Positions 11,801 through 21,002 of a DNA stretch of 64,000 bases are shown in pieces; positions within the stretch are counted from its first letter, which is position 1; every line of letters begins with the position of its first letter. Location of the stretch: contig JAMXDE010000007.1 of NCBI GenBank assembly GCA_026770025.1, positions 2,997,056 through 3,061,055 on the forward strand, in the 5' to 3' direction. The DNA is from Craspedostauros australis. Its lineage: Eukaryota > Bacillariophyta > Bacillariophyceae > Mastogloiales > Achnanthaceae. A model generated the notes under the pieces. It did no database searches. It was not told the origin of the DNA and saw only the letters and a list, made by a program, of their open reading frames with translations. The position numbers and the translations under genes were made by a program.

Positions 11801-12037
11801 CGCGTGGACAACATCGGAGCGATCTTCATCGCCAAGAACCCATCAACATCCCAACGATCGCGGCACATCGACGTGCGCCATCACTACGTGAGGAACATGG
11901 TAATCAACAAAACCATCGAAATCATTTTCGTCAAATCCGAGCAGAACACAAGCGACGGATTCACCAAGAACATCAAGGCCGACTTGCAACGTGAACATGA
12001 GAAGTCGTACCTTGACACATCGAGAACATTCGAATGA
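5870..12037 (+). CDS. Copia Gag-Pol polyprotein, family A copy 1 (RT active site altered)
   Basis: This is one 2,055-codon polyprotein combining Gag and Pol. Two CCHC zinc knuckles (from C388 and C433) flank an Asn/Lys-rich linker in Gag. A long acidic segment follows, then protease with DSGAS (D835). Integrase has an HHCC finger (H981, H986, C1010, C1013) and a DD35E triad (D1041, D1103, E1139). RT and RNase H complete it (DSEYAGD, SSEAEYVAL, VDNIGAIF). The RT active-site box reads YVDG at residues 1724-1727, where the sister copy at 21 kb has YVDD. This loses a metal-binding Asp, so this copy is probably unable to reverse transcribe although its frame is intact. The ATG at 5870 matches the other two family A copies. 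Confidence 0.93.
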   Translation: MSKEEELKDIPLFNLAIKQEEGASETRPRKEKEAAAATVLSGAYASAIDETKEERSARLHREEERILKAVKQEETGVTESIRTAKQGEKSETPPGGEFVRKSILAKQQAKIEESATQKQTETKGASAPTTKQRTNMATSANMNKRRIKAPMFSGEQEDYSAWESQAKAYARAQKTRDVMLGKTKVPTVSEIAAATAEAKEAMEEIYELGCDCFSDLILMMDAEKGKGKQAIQYINQCISDDYPEGDAHGAWNVLAEKFRPSDAVTKIKLKRQFNNEKMKRDTDPDIYITQLESLRSRLHDVKYEISDEEMVMQILSTVSNEYRTHIVNFQHQLTFNPELVTINSIRGVLRTAYATHRGGKAYVDDFQDSNTKSNDTGFTSTGNFKGTCHNCGVYGHRSADCPERKKPNNKKNNNNNNKMNGKRNKGTGFKGKCNYCGIFGHREAECRKKKFNESKKNNEQANAATEGHDKSGHEMVLSAKDMPLCMLVSNDYIEDSFFDNFEYVGSDDEVQDDEIVPEWLSEEPIIHEVDPRREVSYECCFNAHDLIGSYGDEAEMDDEANDSDIEEAMSDDDDDDDEDGVNEDDEADRGAAPPPPAAGNNRSGIFDEDDSDESEDGNHPDDSFNPNERVVYPGNIDFPPIEDPNSVDYLLRHSTIPNATATALIIQKQLIFDAVMEAGMRMFPGTTRGALMPIWVNMMGSILSEHFESIEEILANAIIINRILEANNSETIPETDLHYILGGCMRVLLQERSRVHPYDPATGSHRNSTIPSDYAQLPNDMDDRDHHPPYNEDGVHEDDDDGSFNDEIAAAAVEQLHELSTKYKDKVNKDTWLADSGASCHIVNSDAALFNVRHIKSFVQVGDSTKLDSPKIGSIRLKVKQRDNTGHIIRLDDVKYTPKMAVNLFSTNKALYNGYQLGNNGILMDIINGSGTKIVFDRVFPTSNGFITGVQMHPIMPSNDDKACTAIVKNPSKEISAVNLHRMLGHAPLETMKRTAAQYGWKIIGEMPVCRDCAVANARVKNIPKATIPRATRRGERLFIDISYTKHISFGEKRYWTLIVDDCMDHCWSFFLKNKSDQPGYIKRFVQTIKSQTGDQQIIFRGDNSGENKSTQDILIDAGLNVKFKFMASNTPQQNGRVERKFAYLYTKIRSMLNGAQLDEEYRHGLWAAAASTATAIANITVAKNQKESPHQQFFGNDPPYADALRTFGEVGVVKTTYGGITTKLKNRGEEMVFIGYAHHHASGVYNMYRPSTKSLVCSRDIKWLNQSYRQFCGWAPAPNISIEAGTTDADGFTTIGRKGAMPKTATRQASEAKRVSFADSNSYYILSDSDDEDDEDDGAVTQLIHNDEEDRSESNHKDDEITPSGDEADDDTGVTPPNTPARSTHDTPSRPPPSKPSKRDIARKERIRRHEAQGRKGEANPKPTAGKNIPRVLRELADFNERGRKEEGYESKSSSNEASDELSDEMIDDSNNETTDDEEIMDEGEIEIIHHSTTGLYGMNAIITKAPAIDIGLSMQDENKEPEKHIEPTTFDGAFNHPNPIHRKGYRAAIKKEFNSMDTRKVYNKIKRDAIPRGHRCCKCKWVFKLKRDGTHRARLVACGYSQIAGVDFQEHYSPVIHDVTYRVMMVIMLIKKMDCALIDVVTAFLHGDLDEEIYMNCPNRMDHQPDEALTLHKPIYGLVQSARQWFKMLVSTLKNINFEQSAADPCLFYRKTNEGSMIVAIYVDGCFCCGDSKALETFLKDIQGSKFKVTIERGLGDYLSCNIELNHDKTRATLRQPHLIRHLIEEFGTKVEKMQRYGTLGTLGQIIVRPSEDNRLQKVGPEEHAEYRRGVGMLLFLIKHSRPDIANPVRELSKVLIGPTKAAMKEMYRIIKHVIDTKNYGLKIHPARPDDDGWDMELFCDSEYAGDKNTRISVGGFILYLCKVPILWRSKAQKAVTLSSSEAEYVALSKAAKEIFFVVQLLESVGIPVKTPIKVRVDNIGAIFIAKNPSTSQRSRHIDVRHHYVRNMVINKTIEIIFVKSEQNTSDGFTKNIKADLQREHEKSYLDTSRTFE

Positions 12038-12057
12038 CCGAATGCACACAGGAAGGG

Positions 12058-12852
12058 TATCGAGATGTACATGTGAGTATATGTCAAAATGTACGTGTAT
12101 ATGTGCATCGTTCACCCGTTATTCTCTCATACGCACTTGGACGGTATAACTACATTCGTGTCGATAGTATACTGTGATTCGTCAGAATTACAGCGGAAAT
12201 AGAACACACAAAAAGGGGCAAGATTTCTGGAGGAAATTTGCAAATAACGATTTCTGAGAATTAGAAGATCGTCCGTCCATCCATCAATGGTACCAAGAGA
12301 ATCTCAAGGTACTTCCCAACTAAACCTCAGATGACAATATCATCTGACAGACTACTGCATCACCAATGGAACGTGACATCTGGAGAGCAGAAGGACACCT
12401 ACTGACGTCGACAGGATGTCAACATGTCACCACGTCGACATCTGTCTCCAAGTCAGAGCAGGAGGCGAAGATCCGATGACCGAAGAGGATCAGCATCATG
12501 GATACAGGAGATGAACTTCAAATGACGAGTACTCATGGAGTAGGAGCCAGTACTGAATGAACGGACTGTCGAATGCGGAGTACGTATCGAACACGGAGCA
12601 TCGTGTGGCATGAGCACACGATGTTGAGAGAGAGAGAGAGAATACAGAGAGGAGCGAGAGAGCATCTCGCGTACCGACTCATAGTCGGAGACTGAATCTA
12701 CGAAACAGATCGAACCACCGAGAGCATTGGGCAAGAGAGCTGTTGTACACCGAGAGGATCGGAGTAGCCAACTAATGAAATAGCAAACGAACGACTATCA
12801 ACCAACACCATCTTCCACGATCGTAGGTTACCGTGAGCGGAACTTGCCAACA
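12058..12852 (+). repeat. 3' LTR, family A copy 1
   Basis: Starts TATCGAG (TGTCGAG in other copies) just after the purine-rich AGGAAGGG and ends TTGCCAACA. It is clearly diverged from the 5' LTR of the same element and closer to the 21-kb copy over its last ~80 bases. Confidence 0.9.
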
Positions 12853-13146
12853 GCCAACACCACTCTCCATCATCGCCGTGCTCTTTGAGTGGGGCATGGA
12901 CTGGGGCACCACTCGTGCATGAGCGGTTATTCCTCCCCCATACACTATATTGAGACAACCCAAACAAAGATGAGCGTTGGAAGAGCAGTTGAAGCACATG
13001 GAGCAGTTGTGCACGGTGGCTGCTTTGTTTCGCGACGTTGAGTGTGTCGCGAAATTGTGTCGTCTGCCCGTGAGTACGTTTCATTCACAAATGTTTGGCC
13101 CAAAATCAAGTTCGAGATGTGCAGGTTTTTCACGTGACCGGAGGTG

Positions 13147-13184
<38 letters not shown>

Positions 13185-13393
13185 GAAACCTGTCTGTTCT
13201 GAAAATTATGTCCGTGCAGGGCGGTCATTTGCTCACCGTGGATCCTACGCGTGGTTTGTGCGGTACCGTCTGTCCATCGACACTCATCGTTCGGATTCGG
13301 CCAGATTCGGGAATTGGCACTAAATCTGCACACGAGAGGGTCTCGGATCCGTGAACCAACCAGAAATGTACCGACTCAGTCTCATTGACAAAA
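12853..13393. other. Spacer between family A copy 1 and the TRIM
   Basis: No gene seen. It holds the 35-G homopolymer (listed separately) and ends with the CAAAA target duplication of the TRIM. Confidence 0.6.
13149..13183 (+). repeat. Poly-G homopolymer, 35 bases
   Basis: An uninterrupted run of 35 G follows ACCGGAGGTGTT. Such a tract can form G-quadruplexes, and its recorded length may be affected by sequencing. Confidence 0.9.
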
Positions 13394-13599
13394 TATCAGC
13401 ACAAAATCGAATAGTGCTAAGTACGTTACTCCCGTAGCCCCCATTATCTATAAATTTCACTTGTGTTCGGATCAGCAATCGCATCGCCTGTAGCTCAACG
13501 GTAGAGCACCAGTAATTCTCACTGAGGTTCCGGGTTCGAATCCCGGCATGGTACTTTGCTTTTGCTCTCCCCTCGTGATTTTTCGATAGTGCTCTAATA
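13394..13599 (+). repeat. TRIM 5' LTR (206 bp)
   Basis: Carries a TATAAATTT box (13449-13457), then a tRNA-like unit with intact A and B boxes and a TTTT run (13560-13563). It is identical by eye to the 3' copy. Confidence 0.9.
13484..13554 (+). tRNA. tRNA-like sequence with A and B boxes inside the TRIM 5' LTR (probably not a working tRNA)
   Basis: The A box TAGCTCAACGG (13491-13501) and B box GGTTCGAATCC (13533-13543) match the Pol III consensus. The D stem GCTC/GAGC and T stem CCGGG/CCCGG pair perfectly. The anticodon stem CAGT/ACTG pairs around a 7-base loop AATTCTC, whose central triplet would be UUC (Glu). The base before that triplet is A instead of the usual U, and only four of seven acceptor pairs form. 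This suggests a decayed tRNA kept as a promoter. TATAAATTT lies 35 bp upstream and TTTT 6 bp downstream. Confidence 0.5.
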
Positions 13600-13613
13600 G
13601 ATTAACAGTCGCA
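13600..13613 (+). other. Primer-binding site of the TRIM
   Basis: GATTAACAGTCGCA abuts the 5' LTR. Its complement, TGCGACTGTTAATC, has the form of nucleotides 27-40 of a tRNA-Asn(GUU): 5' anticodon stem, loop CTGTTAA and the first two bases of the 3' stem. This is the half-tRNA priming known for Drosophila copia. The same 14 bases occur at 35271-35284. Confidence 0.7.
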
Positions 13614-13849
13614 GCTAGTTCTACATCGCTGAGTTAGGACAACCTTGCACAACACGCCTTCGTGGGCGCGTTGCGATCACCGGATTTCGACCCAGTCTCA
13701 CACTTGTCTGCTACGGCAGCACTCCCACTTCGTCTGGCAGTATTAGCCACCCAGCAATGAGGGTGCCCCGAGATGGGGAGACGCGGGAGATGACAACTTT
13801 CCGTCATAGTGCTCTTGAGCAGGTGGTCCACGGTCGTAGCGTAGGGGAG

Positions 13850-14055
13850 TATCAGCACAAAATCGAATAGTGCTAAGTACGTTACTCCCGTAGCCCCCAT
13901 TATCTATAAATTTCACTTGTGTTCGGATCAGCAATCGCATCGCCTGTAGCTCAACGGTAGAGCACCAGTAATTCTCACTGAGGTTCCGGGTTCGAATCCC
14001 GGCATGGTACTTTGCTTTTGCTCTCCCCTCGTGATTTTTCGATAGTGCTCTAATA
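13850..14055 (+). repeat. TRIM 3' LTR (206 bp)
   Basis: Identical by eye to 13394-13599. It follows the polypurine tract GTAGGGGAG and is followed by the CAAAA duplication. Confidence 0.9.
13940..14010 (+). tRNA. tRNA-like sequence with A and B boxes inside the TRIM 3' LTR
   Basis: Second copy of the unit at 13484-13554, with the A box at 13947-13957 and the B box at 13989-13999. The same structural defects apply, namely a weak acceptor stem and no U before the putative anticodon. Confidence 0.5.
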
Positions 14056-14060
14056 CAAAA

Positions 14061-14770
14061 ACACACAAGAAGAAGAACAACGCAAAAAACGCACTCACAA
14101 AGGCCCTATTAGAGATAGCTTGGCCATTTTCATCACCTCATAACTTTATAACCAAAGGCTGGACTCACTGTTTAGCACCTGGTCCTTATTACCAATTTGT
14201 TAAAGTATATATGGTTAGATTTTAGTCTCCATAGGAGCCCACTTTTTCAGAATCCTGCCGTGGTCGTACGGTCATTGGCTAACGTGGGTCTTTTGGTAGT
14301 CCTCAAATTAAAAATCGGCACGAACGTACTACTACTGCGCTCAGCAATAATTTACAACACAGTAACGCTGTTTGTTGCCGAATGAGAGTTTTTTGTTGTC
14401 ACGACCAGTTCTTTTGGGTCTCCGGTAATTCAACTTTTTCATTAGTTTCGAGATTTGAACATCCCCGACTCAGCCATTGTCATGTCCACGCTCGCCCTCA
14501 CGAAACACAAGTCGGCTGCCATCATCACTTTGCCCAATACAATTGATTGACTCCTTGCCTTGACCAACCCTACTATTATGAAATTCATGCTTCTAAATTG
14601 TGTAGCTTCAGCTTCATAGTGCATCTGCCTTCGTTTTTGCAGATCTCAGGTACCTGCATTGGAGTGCGTCTGGATTCAGTTTCCTTCTTTGCTTGTTTGC
14701 GTTTGGGTTTCGAGTTCATCATTTCTCGTTTGGCTTTCTGCGTTGCTTCGTATCGGGTATCGTAGAGCTT
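14061..14770. other. Spacer, nothing recognised
   Basis: No supported gene. It contains short AC/AG-rich sequence next to the TRIM and then unstructured sequence up to the transposase relic. Confidence 0.5.
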
Positions 14771-14773
14771 GGC

Positions 14774-16020
14774 AAGTCATTTCTTCTTCTCTTGTTTGCC
14801 TTCAAGGTTGTCCACCAAGAATTTGAGTTCGGTTAGATCCATGGTTCCCACCACATCAGAGTGAAAGTGTTGCACATTCGGTTTTGGATATTTGAGCGAG
14901 CATTCAGTCTTTCCTTTTGGTGATGTCAATGCTGTTCCCGTCTCTTCTTCATCATCTTCGTTGAGGACCATGATGGCAGACACAACCTCTACCCCAATTG
15001 GCTTGCCCTGTTTGTTGGCTATTGGCATGCAACATTTCTGAACATTCATATCTTTGTCCCATGCCCATGAACAAATTGATCACCTCCCTTGTATTTCACA
15101 AGTGCGCAAGTCACTTGGGAATGGCGCACGTACGCCTGGGCAACTTTGGTGAGAGGGAATTGTTCCCAGCAGAGTAATGCTGCATCCCAGATCTCGTCTG
15201 GAGCCAGAACTTGACTCGCTTTCGATACATCTTGCTGATCCAAGAAGTGCCAAGACATGGCTGGAAAGACGCAGTCGTCCTTCACATTCGTGATGGGTGA
15301 GTTGGGTGGCTGTCTCCGAAAATTCCTCAGTGCCCAAATTCAGTTCCAAACAACTCTTGCAATTCTCCATCTTGATGTGGACCTGCTCCGTCCATTTGAT
15401 AGCGTACTACAACTTTTCTCGCGGTTGAGTCTGCGATTTGCAGAGCAATCCTATTCAATGACAGGATCTCCTTCTCCTCAAAGTACGTCTTCAGGCTGTA
15501 CTTTGCCTTTCCCCACCATCTCCTTGCTTCCAGCGATCTCAAGACTGTGGAAGTACATCTTGCCTTTCACACAGAGGATGTTCTCAGGGGTTGGTGGGTG
15601 GTGATATGTACCACCATATTGATAGACATGGCAGTAAGATCCCTTTTGCGCTGGCATGAAACAACCAACACGCTCAAAGCTGATCAGATATGCATCACCT
15701 CCTTCCACAATACAATTATTCTTGGGCACAAATGCTGTGGATGCAAACACCACCGGCTTGTCCAAGTGGCATTTGTGGTGCACCCCATGTTGCACAGGTT
15801 CAATGACCAAGGCAGGAATTAGTTTGAGGTTCTGCCAAACCATGATAGACCAAAACCACTTCTCGTCCATGTAGACCAGAACAACCTGGACCTTGTGGAA
15901 TTTCATTGCGGACTCCCAGAACACCCAGAGCTCTATGGCCCAGTTGTAGTTGGCTGTGGAGGAAATGATTGCCTGAACGACATGCAGATCCAAATGTGCA
16001 AGGCATCAGCGATGCGAAGA
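14774..16020 (-). pseudogene. Decayed mariner-like (Tc1/mariner) transposase
   Basis: On the minus strand, pieces in different frames appear in the order expected of a mariner-type DDE transposase. The frame at 15993-15478 has FHKVQVVLVYMDEKWFW, the family's first-Asp signature. Next comes VVRYQMDGAGPH near 15410-15380, the second-Asp region (usually QxDNA-PH). Then comes QPPNSPITNVKDDCVFPAM near 15315-15255, the third-Asp region. Frames at 15285-15046 and 15049-14777 supply a plausible C-terminus. Several frameshifts separate the pieces and no terminal inverted repeats were recognised, so this is a dead relic. Confidence 0.6.
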
Positions 16021-16279
16021 GCATGGTAATTTTGGAACTACCCACAACATGATCAATCATGGGACAAAAAAATAACTCAGTGATTACATTAGCAATGTGC
16101 CATAAGGCTTTACCCTCGCCGCCATAGGCCCCGTAGGACCATGCTTTGAGCGAGCTTTCATGTGTACCTTCTCAAGCTAATCCCAGCCACGACGCCATTG
16201 CCTGTCTCTCAGCGTGCATCGTCCGTGATCGTTGTCTCGCTCTAACCGCCGCATGAACGGCGACCATAGAATTCACCCA

Positions 16280-16711
16280 CTATTGCATTTGCCCCTTGGT
16301 TCCGTACTCGATACTACGGCCTTCCCGGAGCAAGCACAACTCCGATTCATTCATATCCTGACTCGCACCCTGTGTCAGTTGACGGACCTGTCTGAGCAAG
16401 TCCTGCACTGTGGGATGCCCTTCCTCATCATGAACTTTGGCATTGCTGGCCAGCCACGCCTCCCAGGGTATTTTCCAGATCCAACGCACTATCTCCCTAG
16501 CCCAAGCATTTGTGTTGGGGTATCGACACCCGTGCGTCACCATCCACTGAGCTTGCTGGTGGATCCAATCCTCATGAATAAATTCCAACAGGAGAGGGTA
16601 CCACCCAATGGCACTTTGCAAGTTGTTGGAACACACATTCCTCCTCCAACTCACCAATCCAACTCTCATGCCCTGCACCAGCTGTGGGGAGGTTCCAATC
16701 TGATCAATCAT
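16280..16711 (-). pseudogene. Fragment of a LINE-type ORF2 C-terminus
   Basis: A 143-codon open piece with Trp-rich helices: IGWYPLLLEFIHEDWIHQQ, then WAREIVRWIWKIPWEAWLASNAKVHDEEG. This resembles the segment after RNase H in LINE ORF2 proteins, where a W-x-x-RN-x-LH pattern is common. A related stretch, WEHWAARNEALFEN, occurs at the C-terminus of the LINE at 52-60 kb. No RT or endonuclease domain was recognised nearby, so it is an isolated relic. Recognition is by pattern only. Confidence 0.4.
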
Positions 16712-18394
16712 GGGATAGTCAATGACTTATTCAGAGAGAAACTTTGTACGTGAGCTTCAGGAGGACAGGGGACGAGCATAAGATACTTGTTGGGACCAAC
16801 ACTGGCCGGGATGCACACCAACATGAGGGACGAAACTGGTGCAGCAGGAAGGTAACTCAACAAGTGAATACATTTGGTAACAAATGGACTGATACACATG
16901 AAAGAAAGGGTTGTCCAAAATAGAATCTGAATAAAAGGTCAATATGAGCTGGAGTCTGTTTGTAGAGTGTGCTAATTAGTTGTTGAAATTGGAGACTTTT
17001 AGATGTAATATTACATGTAAAGGTGTTGATGGCTTTGTTTTGAAGTTCTGAGTGTTGGCAGGCCTCAGAATGTGGTGGACGCGCTCAAGAAGCGAGATTA
17101 ACTCATGGCACCGGCATCGGGTGTGGATGGACATCTGGTTTGTGGTGGAGGTTTGGAGGCATTCGTTGGAATTCTGTTGGAATCCCCCATACCCCAGCAG
17201 CAACAAAAGACCGTCACCAAGAAACCCCACACAACAACACGACAATGAGGAAACAAAACAAGACTCAGCAAGGACCCTCAAATGCCATGAACGGCATCGC
17301 AACAACCATCAACCCAATTCCAAACCCAAGCACATCGATGGAACCGCCATGGGAATATTGGTGGATGGACAAGAGGGCGCTGTCAGAGTGGTCCAATTGA
17401 GAGATCGATAGCGCAAAGAGCGAAAGGCGCAAAAAGGTGGCAAATTTGCACGTTGGGTACAGGTTGCGCGTGGACGATGCAAGCCATTCCGACAACCATG
17501 GCTGGCAAGACGCATCGAAAAGATCAAGATGAAGGTACCCACGAAGTTTGAGGCTCATGGATGGCCTGGAAGGTGTCGATGGAGGGGAACAAGTGGAGGG
17601 CAAGAGTTTTTTGGGGGGTGCTCATGCACCCATCGCGTGGCTTTGCTGGTGTGGTGGCGCATGTGAACATCCATCATATCGCCATCCCACCCATACAAGA
17701 TATCTTCATCATCAAGTCAGGAATGGGGTGGAGAAGTGTGTCTCAATCTGATTGAGTGGAAGAGGTTGAAATGAAGCAAATGTGGCAGTCGCATTTTTTC
17801 GACATGAAGAACAACTGGCTGTGGCGTCAGCATCAGGATGGATAAAAATGTGGAGATCCATCTTGAGGCAATTTGGGATGCATCAACGTGTCCCCAACGA
17901 ATCAGGGATCGAGGTGTGCTGCATGGGGGGAACAGAGATGGTTGTGAACAGGAGATATGATGGGACAAAGCGGCTGCTTCTGGACTGTTCTGCATTGTCA
18001 AAAATGTTGGTTTTCAGCAATGGGCCAAAAAGGTGCATTGAAGCGGCATCGATCTGAGCATTCTTGTCAGGGATGGATACATATGGAGTGTATGGAGACA
18101 ATGAGGTGTGCAGGCGGACGAAACGAGATGGTTATGGGCATCATCTTGGATGGCAAAGTGATGGCAGCATGGTGCCATCCAGAGTTTTGTGCCGCACACA
18201 ATCGCACGCGATCAACAAAAATGATGTTAAATTTAAAGTTAATTTAAATTTAAATTCAATATTCCTCTACTTGGCAAGTGAGTTGTTCACATGGTACACT
18301 TATTTTTAAATATAAATGATATGGTGTTGTGATATAGCATCATAAGCACTTTTTGCAATTTTGCTCTAGACTGGGCTACGAAATGTGACAATTT
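16712..18394. other. Stretch without a supported gene
   Basis: Short open frames on both strands show no recognisable domains. An A/T-rich patch lies at 18225-18260. It may be decayed transposon sequence. Confidence 0.4.
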
Positions 18395-18485
18395 CCGTGT
18401 TGGAGGGCAACAACCAGCGTTACTAGTGTCTCGTGGCTAATTTCCGGTTTTTTGGTAATTATTGGTAACCATTGGCATATCGCCG
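18395..18485 (+). repeat. Left arm of a dispersed inverted repeat (pairs with 20195-20290)
   Basis: CTAGTGTCTCGTGGCT (18423-18438) is the exact reverse complement of 20244-20259. Next to it on both arms is a T-run followed by GGTAA...ATTGGTAAC...ATTGG. A further GGTAACCATTGGTAACC copy is at 18690-18710. The arms could be ends of a ~1.8-kb non-autonomous DNA transposon. Confidence 0.45.
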
Positions 18486-20194
18486 ACGGCACAAGCAACC
18501 ATTCGATGAGTTGACGGCCGTTGACCGAAATCTTTGCATAATTAGAAAGAGGAGAGTGAGAGCTCTCTGTTGATGTGTTCATTGTAGGCAAACGGTCTCC
18601 GCTTCATGTTCATCTCGATGCCTCTTTTTACCCTTTATCGGCCTTTTTCACACGGACGACGTACGGACGTGATTTCGGAATTTTTTCGTTGGTAACCATT
18701 GGTAACCACGTAGAGTCTACGACGTTCTGGTACAATAATTTATTGCTTCTTGGTCCAATCTCGGCCGACGGCCTTCCAAAGACCCGCATCCAATTCTGTT
18801 TCGTCTATTGCTCAAGTGAATGGCATGGTTGTATTCGTCGCTTCATTCTGCTTCGGGTGGTGTGCTGGTCAGCGGTGCAGGATGCCTTTGTGTGTTGCTT
18901 TGGGTGTTTAAAGTTAGTCACTAATGCTCGTGACAGCCATGATCATCGATCCGTGAACGCACAAAAGTTGGCGCCAAAAATTATCGTGCGTTTTTACGTG
19001 TTGTTGAGTCGGACTGTGTTTCTCACCTGAGTCTCTCTACTTGATACAAGGTTGTGCATCGCCCTGACGTCGGATCATCGTGATTCTTCTTGCAATCGAC
19101 GCAATATCCTCTCTTGCACCTGACCGTGTAGTGTTAGCCTTCGAATCTCACTTCCTCCAAAGATATACCAACTGCAAGTTCATCTCGTCGCTGTATCGCG
19201 TGCTATCATTGCTGGGAAACATCGCTTTCTGATCACGCGCCACAACTGTTTTCGTTGGCGCCGATTGCTACACTCTCGCGAAGACTAGCCACCTATCCTG
19301 CGCTCATGCGATGGGTGGGGTCGTTGACGCAGTCGCTGTCCGTGCTCTATCAAACCGCGTTCGAACCGTTCTGTGCAGGTAGCCTAATGTTCTATACGAT
19401 CTCCAGCGCAACTATGGCCAATCGAACATTGGCCTCTACATTGCGCGCGTGGCACATGCTAAAATGCGCGCACATGGCGTGGACATTTTGCGCGGCGCAG
19501 TTGCAGATGCTCAGCGATGCGGAAGATCCAAAGAAGAGCGGTGAGACAATGGCGAGGTTGAACTCCTCAGTGTGAAACAGTCGACTCTGCTCTATTCTGG
19601 ACTGCTATTGTGTGCTGCTGCTAACCAAGGGATCATTGCTCTCCCAAACAGGAAGGGCGCAACGATACACATGCATCCAAGTTGTTGTTGCCAAGACGGT
19701 TCCTACGGTATTCCGAAGTAGAACTAAAACGCTATTGCAGAACTTATCAACCATAATCAACTACAACGCAATGCGATGAACGAAGTCGCAATGGATGATA
19801 TCAGGATATAAGGAACTGATCATAGCATGTGAAGAACACATCGGTTGGCACCACAATGTTTTGTGATCATTTCCACCGCGTGTTAACACGCGCTGGGGCA
19901 CACAGAAATTCGCCACGATACATCGCGGTGATTGGCATTCGTGAATGGGATCAACGAGTGCCTGCTCCAAAGAAACAAACAGATCTCAACCACTACCCAA
20001 CCAACCGCCATCAAAGTTGGAGAGGATGATTACAAGCCACACATGATAGTGCTCACCAAAGGAGAGCTCAAACAAACGGAGCGGCATGGACTTGCCGAGG
20101 AGGTTTGTGTCAAAAATGGTAGTTTTGGGGCCACTTCGTGTGGGACTGACGTACAAAATGTACCAGCGTCTACGGCGAAATTGACTCATACGAC
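18486..20194. other. Stretch between the inverted-repeat arms, no recognised gene
   Basis: Contains a 151-codon frame (18575-19030 +) and a 106-codon frame (19255-19575 +). Neither shows a recognisable motif or supporting context, and I do not call them as genes. Confidence 0.4.
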
Positions 20195-20290
20195 TAGTTC
20201 CCAATTGTTACCAATGGTTACCAAAAAAATTGGCCTCCACCCAAGCCACGAGACACTAGAGGGATATCGCATTTCACATTCATACCCCTC
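20195..20290 (-). repeat. Right arm of the dispersed inverted repeat
   Basis: The reverse complement of 20244-20259 matches 18423-18438 exactly. The adjacent TTACCAATGGTTACC motif mirrors the left arm. Confidence 0.45.
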
Positions 20291-21002
20291 CATTCATGTC
20301 ACATGTGGCACTCACGTTCGGATTTCACATTGGTACTCGTGACTCGTTCGTGACCTACACAGAAAGGCGACCAATATGACTGAATCGGCTTCTCTTCTGT
20401 AGAATATAGTTCGAGTTTAGACTGTTCTGATCTGAATGCTTCGTTGCAGGTTATCGCATCACTTGTTGAGACCAAAGGATGGTAGGATCGTTAATGGGTG
20501 TGCTCTGAGTTGTACGCAACACACATCCCTCTTTCTCCTCTTAGGAGTTTCGTGTTGTGAGAGGTTCGTTGCCATCTCTTCTGTCTCAACTTTGCCACCA
20601 ACAGAGGTCCGGCAACAGATGCGCAAGCACTTTGTCCCTGCTAATTCACGGCTTGTTCAAGGCTCTGTTGCCAATGTCGATGGCAGAGACCTCTTGATCA
20701 CTGTATTATGGAGATAGATCAGCAGTTTGTTGTCCAATAGAAGCTCTTCACGCAGTCTACACAGAACTATTGCGATTGCATGTTGGGGTGATTGGAGACC
20801 ACCAACGACTTCTGATATGGCATTCAGGATCTCCAAAGGATGCAAAATGTCCGTTGGTCGAAGTCCCTGGTCGTATCTGACTACACTAATCCTCAGAGCA
20901 TCAGGAACACGCCGCGGATGTTGCATCGGGTGAAATAGGATATGAGCAAAGATTCCTCAGCTGTATCATGAAGGGGGCCTTTGATACTTGCGCGCAGATA
21001 TC
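20291..21002. other. Spacer left of family A copy 2
   Basis: No supported gene. Its last five bases (ATATC) do not match the bases after the element's right end (TTGGG). Confidence 0.5.

Larger units (their letters stand above)
4995..12852 (+). mobile_element. Complete Ty1/Copia LTR retrotransposon, family A copy 1
   Basis: The element has a 794-bp 5' LTR, a leader, a single 2,055-codon Gag-Pol frame, a purine-rich AGGAAGGG and a 795-bp 3' LTR. LTRs begin TG(T/A)TCGAG-like and end TTGCCAACA. The two LTRs differ at many positions, for example AGGCTTCCAATAATGG against AGGTTACCGTGAGCGG near their ends. The flanks (ACAAG on the left, GCCAA on the right) are not a target duplication. Divergent LTRs and no duplication suggest an old or recombinant copy. 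Confidence 0.93.
13394..14055 (+). mobile_element. TRIM (terminal-repeat retrotransposon in miniature) with tRNA-like LTRs
   Basis: A 662-bp element with two apparently identical 206-bp direct repeats (13394-13599 and 13850-14055) around a 250-bp non-coding core. It is flanked by the 5-bp duplication CAAAA (13389-13393 and 14056-14060). The core begins with a primer-binding site GATTAACAGTCGCA (13600-13613) and ends with a polypurine tract GTAGGGGAG (13841-13849). The ends are imperfect inverted repeats (TATCAGCAC... and ...GTGCTCTAATA). It has no coding capacity, so it must be mobilised in trans. Identical LTRs and a perfect duplication imply recent insertion. The primer site, tract and LTR start match the Copia at 35.2-41.5 kb. 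Confidence 0.9.

Noticed and set aside
13484-14010. Two functional host tRNA-Glu genes
   Set aside because: Both lie inside LTRs of one element, the acceptor stem is mostly unpaired and the base before the putative anticodon is not U. They read better as captured promoters.
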